From assembly GCF_019649055.1 (NCBI RefSeq), contig NW_026570396.1, forward strand, positions 188,001 through 199,317: DNA of 11,317 nucleotides, given 5' to 3'. This document shows, one piece after another, positions 1-6,036 of the stretch (its first letter is position 1; each line of letters begins with the position of its first letter). The position numbers and the translations under genes are program-made. Below the pieces are notes generated by a model. It saw only the letters and a list, made by a program, of their open reading frames with translations, was not told where the DNA came from and did not search any database. This DNA comes from Paramacrobiotus metropolitanus (Eukaryota; Tardigrada; Eutardigrada; Parachela; Macrobiotidae).

Positions 1-16
1 GAGAACGAACGTTTTA

Positions 17-46
17 TATGACATTACGTTCGTACGTAATGTCATA
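17..46. repeat. 13-bp perfect inverted repeat
   Basis: Bases 17-29 (TATGACATTACGT) are the exact reverse complement of bases 34-46, separated by a 4-nt loop TCGT. It lies at the very left edge, so flanking context is cut off. It could be the tip of a palindromic MITE or a cruciform-forming site; no function is assigned. Confidence 0.6.
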
Positions 47-283
47 CATAATAAAATATACGATTACTAGTACTCAAGGCAGTTACTGCTATGCCTGTAG
101 ACTACAACTGCTGGGATCAAGTAAGTTCTGTAAGGATACCGTATGGAAAGTACGAACATAGCGCATTGTTATGTATCGCTATTTCGTCGCCGTATTGCTC
201 CGGGATTGCCGTTATGTGCTACATATGCCTGTTACAGTGGTTGGTTACGGTAGTCCGTTAGGAAAACGACGTAGGAAAACGAT

Positions 284-309
284 AAGCTGCATTATTAATA
301 ATGCAGCTT
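284..309. repeat. 26-bp perfect palindrome centred on TTAA
   Basis: Two 13-base arms (AAGCTGCATTATT and its exact complement) meet with no spacer; the centre is TTAA at 295-298. A perfect palindrome of this size is unlikely by chance in about 2 kb. It could be a MITE footprint or a binding site for a dimeric protein. Confidence 0.65.
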
Positions 310-1680
310 GTGGTGGAGTAGTCAGTACTCATTAGTATCGGCTCGTACAGTATGTACAAGAAAACAGCCCGGTTTAGGTACCTGTACTATACAGAGTAGT
401 GTATTTTATTGTGCAGCCATAGATCACTCCCTCCAGCTCCGATAAGCTTGGTTGTTTTCTAGAAGTACCGTAGTATCTGTATGTACTTTAGTCTCGCCTC
501 TTATTTAATGTGATAAGTTTACATCACCCAATCAGCCAGTGCATGTCGCCCGATGAAACAGTGTTTCCCGCAAAAAAATTCGTTTTCCGGACATGTAGTC
601 GTACAACACACCCATGTGCCTTAATACACCCACGACTTGCTACGGAATCTGTAACAAAGAAAACTGTGCATTTCTTCCTTTACAGTCTGCTTGGTGTTAG
701 GGACCCGACACATGCTCTCGCCAGGCAGTGTACGCCATTAAAAGTCCGTGTCAGGAGATTTTGGAATGCACTGCTCGATTTTATCATTCTACGCAACTAA
801 ATTGAGAAGCTTTTCATGGTACTGGATTTCAGGATAGCACATATACCGCATGAATTATGGGGAGCACGCTTTCGTCATTCTTTTCCGATCCAGAAGCGGA
901 GCCATCGCCTCGTGACATCCGACTTTCTTAGCTTGCTGCCGGTATTGCGTACTGCAATAAAATGTTCCATGTTTGAAACGGAGAATACAAAACAGGAGAA
1001 AAAATTAGTTTTTCCATAAGAGAAAACGTTTCCTGGTAATTTGATTCGCTAGTTAAAGACCACGATTTTGAAACGGCAATAATTTAGTTACGTGTTGTTT
1101 GCTGTTCAATTTTCAGATAGGGCTGGCATCTCATTTATCATGCGGCATGTCTTGAATCATGTCATCATGCAGCTCATAGCAAAAGCATACTCGATTGATG
1201 TATCGTAAGAACATAGCGTGAAAAACCGGTGGCCGTCGTGCAAGTCAGTAAAGGTGATCCGCATGTACAACACTTTTCTATTCCTGTCATGCATGCTGTG
1301 CCGCTGTGTTTGGATAGTTATATACTGTTGACTATTTGCATAAACGGGAAACTGAGAACAACGCCGACGAAATTGCCGATCAATGTTACCGTTAAGCAAA
1401 GAGAGGAAGGTCATCGAAGGCTGGAAGGAGGAACGCGATTAAACCGGTTGCAGTATGGAACCGATCGATTCGTAACGATGAATTCATGAATTTAGTTCAT
1501 CTGATGTATTCAGCGATCTTTTCGTTTGTCCGCGAGTGGCGCAAATATTTTCTGGGAGAACAGTTGCATGTCTTCTGGGCGAGTAATTTCATGTTAGTTT
1601 AGTGCTTCTACCTTAATCGCGTGCTGCGTGATAGATTGAATAATCGAAGAATTGTGACCGTCTACTACTTTTCTATACAG

Positions 1681-1707
1681 TAGAAATTGTCTATACAACA
1701 ATTTCTA
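1681..1707. repeat. 10-bp inverted repeat with 7-nt loop
   Basis: TAGAAATTGT at 1681-1690 is perfectly complementary to 1698-1707, with CTATACA between. The word TCTATACA occurs just before and inside the structure (around 1671 and 1690), giving a small direct repeat as well. No promoter or gene next to it suggests a role. Confidence 0.5.
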
Positions 1708-2142
1708 TCGGCGATCTTCGCGCCACTCCTGACTAATCACAGGCTTGTCTTTCCACCTTAGGCGGAGAAATGTGCATTTCTTGCGTTTCTTTTTCCTCTG
1801 CTAGTGCCCGGTGGTGCACTTTACCGTGACGTTGGGATTTACTGCGAATTTTACTACATTGTGACCCAGTACATGCTGTATTGGAAAAATCAGACTGATT
1901 CTTTCAGTGCAGCGTAAATTGGGGGAAAGGTTTGATATGGTCTCGAAAAACATTGACGGTCCCACGCAAAATTAATCCTATTTGCTTATAATAAATTTTT
2001 GTACCTAAAAAGCGTTAATACAAACTGCTGTCAGAGGCACAGGACTGCGCCTGGTGCATACGGCCCACCATGGACGTATTTGCACTCATGCTTGCCATAT
2101 CGCCTCTCTCGCTGTACGTACGTGTGCTGCTGCACTGCACTC

Positions 2143-2162
2143 ATATCCGCTGAAGCGGATAT
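2143..2162 (+). repeat. LTR hairpin with UGAA loop
   Basis: Eight perfect base pairs (ATATCCGC with GCGGATAT) close a TGAA tetraloop. Two leader hairpins have the same loop. It sits in the upstream part of the proposed LTR. Confidence 0.55.
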
Positions 2163-2213
2163 ACGCGGCGCACACACTGAGCATACTTGCTCTCTCGTCC
2201 CTCTTTCGCAGTA

Positions 2214-2220
2214 TGACTCA
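2214..2220 (+). promoter_or_regulatory. AP-1-like site
   Basis: TGACTCA matches the bZIP (AP-1/TRE) consensus exactly and lies about 150 bases before the TCAGT initiator-like word. A 7-base match alone is weak; its position in the probable U3 region is the supporting context. Confidence 0.35.
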
Positions 2221-2367
2221 GCGTTCATACGCTCGCGTTGGATTGAGTCCAGTCTGCGCATCATCACACAGCTGATGGCACACAGCACGTGCTTGCCGCC
2301 AGTTGCTTCTTTCACGCCTTGGCGAACGCTCAAGAGCTCTTCTAGCATTCACTTGCTTGTTTAGCCA

Positions 2368-2372
2368 TCAGT
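2368..2372 (+). promoter_or_regulatory. Possible initiator of LTR transcription
   Basis: TCAGT matches the arthropod-type initiator core, with A at 2370 as the start. It lies 55 bases before AATAAA, a usual distance for a short R region. No clear TATA box precedes it within the LTR. The match is short and tentative. Confidence 0.25.
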
Positions 2373-2424
2373 GCTTTGTTCTTGCATTCCCTGCTATTAC
2401 GCAGTTTTGTTCCTTTATTTGTAC

Positions 2425-2430
2425 AATAAA
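2425..2430 (+). terminator. Poly(A) signal in LTR
   Basis: AATAAA lies 36 bases before the proposed LTR end, followed by a GT-containing stretch (CTCGTGATC). This is the usual position of the retroelement polyadenylation signal near the R/U5 junction. ATCAC-TC-GTGAT just after it forms a small hairpin. Confidence 0.5.
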
Positions 2431-2466
2431 GCATCACTCGTGATCTCCTCGCGCTTGCCTGTTACA

Positions 2467-2481
2467 TGGTAAGCAGAATCG
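2467..2481 (+). other. Possible primer binding site
   Basis: TGGTAAGCAGAATCG abuts the LTR end and begins with TGG, complementary to a tRNA CCA end. The first bases resemble the animal initiator-Met complement with one extra A, so the tRNA assignment is uncertain. The rest does not fit a normal T-stem, so only about 10-11 bases could pair. Confidence 0.4.
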
Positions 2482-2570
2482 TTTGGTTTTCTTTCAACGG
2501 ACCCTTTGAGGAGACGGTGAAGGCTCAATTCACGGAGAAATTGTGAGGAACCTGAAAGTCACTGTCAGAT

Positions 2571-2588
2571 AGATTGCTGAAGCAATCT
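2571..2588 (+). repeat. Leader hairpin, UGAA loop, 7 bp
   Basis: AGATTGC pairs perfectly with GCAATCT around TGAA. It starts about 100 bases after the primer-binding-site position, where packaging or dimerisation stems often lie. Confidence 0.5.
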
Positions 2589-2639
2589 CTGCCCTTGACT
2601 TTGATCGGATTGATCGCATCGTCTTACAGCTGAGGAAAA

Positions 2640-2663
2640 CGAGGATCACTGAAGTGATTCTTG
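2640..2663 (+). repeat. Leader hairpin, UGAA loop, 10 bp with two G-U pairs
   Basis: Bases 2640-2649 pair with 2654-2663, the inner five pairs being Watson-Crick (ATCAC/GTGAT), around a TGAA tetraloop. The two G-U pairs strengthen the RNA but not the DNA reading, which favours an RNA structure on this strand. Confidence 0.5.
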
Positions 2664-2759
2664 CCCAGCTGGTGAGCACAGTTCCTTGGTCTCTTCCACA
2701 TTGAAGAGCGGAATCTCATTTCCCAACAGCACGGACTTTTCTTCTCCCAACTGACGGAT

Positions 2760-2779
2760 CAGACTCGAACGAGAGTCTG
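2760..2779 (+). repeat. Leader hairpin, 7 bp
   Basis: CAGACTC (2760-2766) pairs with GAGTCTG (2773-2779) around the loop GAACGA. Two smaller perfect stems follow: 2816-2820 with 2827-2831 (loop TTGAAC) and 2860-2865 with 2873-2878. Together they make 2570-2880 a chain of stems. Confidence 0.45.
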
Positions 2780-2980
2780 CAGCGCGATAGGATTACTCCA
2801 ATCATACGGGGACCTTCGCTTTGAACAGCGACCCGCAACTTTACTCGCGGATTTCAGCTCGGAAACGACGGATTTCCGACCTCGGACGGAGGAAATCGAG
2901 TGGAACCGACACCGACACCGACACTGGTAAAGTCACGGTTGTAGGTCGATTTCAGCCGAAACTAGGTCGGCTTTTCATTT

Positions 2981-3040
2981 TCTAGCGGTAGAAAACTATT
3001 TCTAGCCGTAGATCTAAATTTCTAACGGTTAAAAAGTAAT
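2981..3040 (+). repeat. Three 20-bp tandem repeats with MYB-type core
   Basis: Units start at 2981, 3001 and 3021, each opening with TCTAGCGGTAG, TCTAGCCGTAG or TCTAACGGTTA followed by an AT-rich spacer. The third core is repeated almost unchanged at 3169-3179 and 3220-3230. TCTAACGGTTA matches the MSA element bound by three-repeat MYB proteins in plants, and AACGG is also the core of animal MYB sites. Confidence 0.55.
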
Positions 3041-3290
3041 TTTCGACGGAGAAACCGACTCGGAATTTTGCTTTTGGTCGAGAACCGACCTGCTAGGTCA
3101 ACGAACCTGTCTAGACAGTTAGACAAAGGCTAACCGGCAACAGGTCGGAAATTCTCTTCATTTTGATTTCTAACGGTGTTTCGACCACCAGAAAATTTTC
3201 TTAATTAATAAAATTAATTTCTAACGGTTAAAAACTTCAAAATCCGACTAGATAAACTTTCTAGCCGACCTAAAATAATTTGTTTTTCTC

Positions 3291-3577
3291 GCGGGAAATA
3301 GCGCGAAAATTCTCGAACTTCCTTGTGACGTCATAACGACCGCTTATCAGTACTTAAGAGGCAGCCAATCAGCGTGCAGGGGAAAGTTCCCATAGCTTAA
3401 CATAGGCGTGATTCATCGTTTTTTGCAAATTTTGCACGCGGCTCGCATTCTGTGACGTAGGCAGAAGTGCAAGACCACTTAACCTGTTACGTCACACTGG
3501 TCAGCACAGTAACATAGGACGTACTACACCGTACTACTATTACGTACTGTACTGTACCATCGTACTGTATATTAATA
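3291..3577 (+). promoter_or_regulatory. Internal promoter-like cluster (E2F, CRE, CCAAT, TATA)
   Basis: In order: GCGGGAAA at 3291-3298 and GCGCGAAA at 3301-3308 (both fit the E2F consensus), a perfect CRE TGACGTCA at 3326-3333, AGCCAATCAG around the CCAAT box at 3365-3369, CRE half-sites TGACGTAG near 3452 and TACGTCAC near 3489, and TATATTAATA at 3568-3577. A start about 30 bases after the TATA-like box would give a 5' UTR of roughly 180 bases before ATG 3783. Each word is short, but their density and order are those of a cell-cycle-type promoter. It could drive a shorter transcript inside the element, or mean that the real LTR extends further than proposed. Confidence 0.5.
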
Positions 3578-3632
3578 CCCTGTGTACTGAGTCACCAACA
3601 GACACATCAGCAACAACAACATTTCACCGGAC

Positions 3633-3682
3633 GTTCCTGACCCTTGGAAGTTCCTGAACAAAAAGACGTTCCTGGTCTTTTT
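3633..3682 (+). repeat. Three spaced GTTCCTG words, last in a hairpin loop
   Basis: GTTCCTG occurs at 3633-3639, 3650-3656 and 3668-3674, 17-18 bases apart. The third is exactly the loop of an 8-bp perfect stem (AAAAAGAC 3660-3667 with GTCTTTTT 3675-3682). Confidence 0.45.
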
Positions 3683-3692
3683 TATTTTTACC

Positions 3693-3718
3693 GAACATCT
3701 TCACATAGAAGATTGTTC
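3693..3718 (+). repeat. Hairpin before ORF1
   Basis: GAACATCTTC pairs with GAAGATTGTTC with one bulged T around a 5-base loop. It lies 65 bases before the first ATG, in the probable 5' UTR; a shorter GGCTC/GAGCC stem follows near 3750. Confidence 0.4.
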
Positions 3719-3782
3719 GATTTTCTCTTTCTATCCTATTAAACCTTTAAGGCTCCACCAGAGCCGACCTGAGTCGACAACA

Positions 3783-5546
3783 ATGTCGAACTCCCGAGAG
3801 AACGAATACGCCAAGAAGTTCAACAAGGACTACTCTCGGCGTGCGAACACGACCGGAAAGTACTCACTCAGGTACGCCGGCCAGGACAAAAGTCAACCGT
3901 CCTCAACCGACTCGACTAAGTCGGCCGAGGCAAGGGAGCGACGTAACGAACGGATCCTCCTAGCCGACTCGAATCCGACCTCGGATGACAGTTTTGAGGA
4001 CGCCAGGGATAAAACATTCCTGGACGTAGCAGCCCCGTCCCACCCGACCGAGGGGGATGCGGAACAGCTGCAGGCAGAGACCACATTGTCTCATGCCAAC
4101 TCGGAGCAGAGCTCACAAAGAGCCCAAGACTCGGTAACGGCTACAGAAGCCACCGAGCTCGGACGGCAATCACCCAACAGGACGGAAGAAGTGCCGAAAC
4201 CGACCTCGTCCAACATGGACATACCGACTAACCAAGTCGGAAGGAAATCGCCGACCACACAGGCCGAGCGAAAATCTCCGAGTAGGGAAGTCGACCAACA
4301 GAAGGTCGACCTACCAGCAGCTTCGGAGGTCGAACAACCGACCTCGACCGGAATGGAAAAACTGATATCAGAAGTTGGCAAAGTCCAACCGACCACACAG
4401 GTCGGAAGGATCTCGCCGACCTTGAAGGACGGTCAACAGATGCCGACCTCAGAGGTCGAAGAAAAGGAAGTCGGCAATAAGCAACCGACTTCCCTGGGAC
4501 GGCAACCAACCGACACAAAGTCGGATGTGGCCGTCCAGCCGACTAAACTACCAACTCGAACAGAAGATTCCGAGGTACCACCACGAAGCGGCCTTCGCCC
4601 AGCTGGATCACCGACCAGCATACCGGCGCCTATCGAACGGATCATTTCACCGTTGAGCCGACCTTCGCCAACAGGAAGCGAGTCGACTCGAGTAACTGAA
4701 GCTCAACAAACGGCGAAGCCGACTAAGGCGACACAAAGCCGACCTGTCGACCTGAAGATCCGACCTTCACCGTTGATGTTCGAACCTGGCGAACTTGGTA
4801 GTGAGAGAACCCCGACACCGAATGACGAAGTCTTCGACACGACAAAGGTGTCAAGACCGAACAGTGCGGACGGATTCTTCACAACACCGGTGAAGTCCAA
4901 CCAGGATGACCTCACCTACCAGGCCAGTGCACTCGAATACACGGCGAAGAAGTGGATAGCGGCAACACCGCCCGAGAAGATCGAAGATGTCGACCTACTC
5001 CGTGCGAGATGCCGTAAGCTGATCACACAGATCGCTTTGGCAGACCAAATTGTAAACTCGACGGAAGGATCGCTTCGCAACTCGGCAGATACCCACAAAC
5101 TCGAACGAAGAAAGTGGGAACGAGATATGGCTGATGCCAACAAAGGCATTGCCATTCAGCAACGCGAGATCGATCGGCTCAATGCCATACTGAAGCGTAC
5201 CGACCAACCGTGTCGGCATGACATCGACGAAGCCACTACACTCAAGGGCATGTTGGATCGATCCATGGATGCGGTTCACGAGCTGAACCGAGAACTCGCC
5301 GAAGCGAACAAAGCGCTCGAAGAAGCCCAAAAAGACCTGGCCGACGTACAGACCGCACTGGTCGAGTCGGAGCAGGCAGCTGGAGCGTTCCACCAGCAAC
5401 TCAACACGGCCAACGAAGAAGCCGAGGTCTATCGAAACGAAGTCGATAGATACGTGGTGGAACTGAAGAAGGCCGACGACGAGATCGACCGCCTAACACA
5501 CAGAGTCGACGAGCTCGAGTCGGAAATCGAACTTGTCTTCACTTGA
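3783..5546 (+). CDS. Upstream ORF: Ser/Thr/Pro-rich and coiled-coil protein
   Basis: The 587-residue product has no recognised domain. Residues 1-80 are charged. Residues 85-375 are disordered and rich in Pro, Thr, Ser and Glu, with degenerate repeats around Val-Gly-Arg-x-Ser-Pro-Thr-Thr-Gln (151-245). Residues 380-580 are strongly helical, with Leu/Ile/Ala heptads and Glu/Lys/Arg flanks typical of a coiled coil. There is no signal peptide or membrane segment, so it is probably cytosolic. ATG 3783 has A at -3 and is the first good start after the TATA-like box. The frame ends in TGA, directly followed by an in-frame ATG, and the downstream frame continues as coiled coil, so this may be the N-terminal part of one 740-residue protein. 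A role as a self-associating, matrix-like Gag extension or a separate accessory protein is inference. Confidence 0.75.
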   Translation: MSNSRENEYAKKFNKDYSRRANTTGKYSLRYAGQDKSQPSSTDSTKSAEARERRNERILLADSNPTSDDSFEDARDKTFLDVAAPSHPTEGDAEQLQAETTLSHANSEQSSQRAQDSVTATEATELGRQSPNRTEEVPKPTSSNMDIPTNQVGRKSPTTQAERKSPSREVDQQKVDLPAASEVEQPTSTGMEKLISEVGKVQPTTQVGRISPTLKDGQQMPTSEVEEKEVGNKQPTSLGRQPTDTKSDVAVQPTKLPTRTEDSEVPPRSGLRPAGSPTSIPAPIERIISPLSRPSPTGSESTRVTEAQQTAKPTKATQSRPVDLKIRPSPLMFEPGELGSERTPTPNDEVFDTTKVSRPNSADGFFTTPVKSNQDDLTYQASALEYTAKKWIAATPPEKIEDVDLLRARCRKLITQIALADQIVNSTEGSLRNSADTHKLERRKWERDMADANKGIAIQQREIDRLNAILKRTDQPCRHDIDEATTLKGMLDRSMDAVHELNRELAEANKALEEAQKDLADVQTALVESEQAAGAFHQQLNTANEEAEVYRNEVDRYVVELKKADDEIDRLTHRVDELESEIELVFT

Positions 5547-6005
5547 ATGGGACGACGGTTCATCGACGCGAACGCTCGGGACATGGGCTTTCCTAACCAA
5601 AGGACAGCCGACGTCGACCTGGTGGAAGCAAACGCCCAGCTAGCCGACCAGGTCCATGGACTGAACCAAGTCCTTAAGGAGGAACAGAAACTCCGAGCTC
5701 AACTCGAGTACAACCTGAACGAGGCCCAAAAGGTAAACGAGGCGCAACACAGTCGCATCCTTTACCTGGAGGCCCGTGAAGTCGAACTGTACGACTTCGG
5801 CGAACAGGCCGCCCGCAATCTCACAGATATGATGCGGCAAATGGACGAAATGGACATCGAAACAAGATGTCTGAGGGAAGAAAAGAAACACCTGGAACAA
5901 AGCCAGGTCGAACTTCCCCCATACCAGGAACATAGTCGGGTTGAACCGCCCTCATACCGGACGTCCATGGCACAGGATCAACAGCCGTCACGAACAATCA
6001 AGTGA
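5547..6005 (+). CDS. Coiled-coil continuation with PPxY motif
   Basis: This 152-residue frame starts with ATG abutting the TGA of the previous ORF and is in the same frame. Residues about 28-118 form a heptad-rich coiled coil like the preceding one, so it was probably once, or is by readthrough or reinitiation, part of the same protein. Near its end, Pro-Pro-Ser-Tyr (5946-5957) matches the PPxY late-domain motif with which retroviral Gag proteins recruit NEDD4-type ubiquitin ligases; Leu-Pro-Pro-Tyr precedes it by a few residues. It stops 31 bases before ATG 6037 of the Gag frame, which is shifted by +1. The stop could arise from CGA, a frequent codon here, by one C-to-T change. Confidence 0.65.
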   Translation: MGRRFIDANARDMGFPNQRTADVDLVEANAQLADQVHGLNQVLKEEQKLRAQLEYNLNEAQKVNEAQHSRILYLEAREVELYDFGEQAARNLTDMMRQMDEMDIETRCLREEKKHLEQSQVELPPYQEHSRVEPPSYRTSMAQDQQPSRTIK

Positions 6006-6036
6006 CATCCTGTGGGGAATTAACCCGACCCAGGAA

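Larger units (their letters stand above)
1..2028. other. Left flank, no recognisable gene
   Basis: No coding region can be supported in these two kilobases. The open frames present (up to about 120 codons, both strands) lack recognisable motifs, overlap each other on opposite strands and mostly lack a good start. The stretch is moderately AT-rich and has many GTAC/TACGTA words. It contains three strong inverted repeats, listed separately, which could be small non-autonomous transposon remnants. It is read as host or older-repeat DNA into which the LTR element inserted; a distant exon of a host gene cannot be excluded. Confidence 0.6.
2029..2466 (+). repeat. Proposed 5' LTR (TGT...ACA)
   Basis: The block begins TGTCAG and ends TGTTACA, giving the TGT/ACA terminal pair typical of LTRs. 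It holds an AP-1-like TGACTCA, a TCAGT initiator-like word, and AATAAA 36 bases before its end. It is followed directly by TGG, the usual first bases of a primer binding site. The five bases before it, ACTGC (2024-2028), would be the target duplication. The right end is better supported than the left. A TATA-like stretch lies just upstream (about 1987-1997), so the LTR could begin further left. No second LTR is in the window to confirm either end. Confidence 0.5.
2482..3782 (+). other. Long structured leader, non-coding
   Basis: This 1.3-kb stretch separates the LTR from the first ORF and has no sizeable + strand ORF. Its first 400 bases hold consecutive hairpins, its middle has 20-bp tandem repeats and many CCGAC/GGTCGG words, and its last 450 bases look like an RNA polymerase II promoter ending in a TATA-like box. 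Retroelement leaders usually carry packaging and dimerisation signals; which parts do so here is inference. Leaders of this length are known from very large Gypsy elements. Confidence 0.55.

Noticed and set aside
510-1489. Open frames of 67-96 codons in the left flank
   Set aside because: They lack motifs, overlap opposite-strand frames, and mostly begin at non-ATG codons; a length expected by chance.
1999-2364. Overlapping 121- and 105-codon frames on opposite strands
   Set aside because: They coincide with the proposed LTR and have no protein-like features; both strands open together because the stretch is stop-poor.
3310-3323. Heat-shock-element-like TTC/GAA array beside the CRE
   Set aside because: The third unit is out of spacing, so it does not meet the nTTCnnGAAnnTTC pattern.
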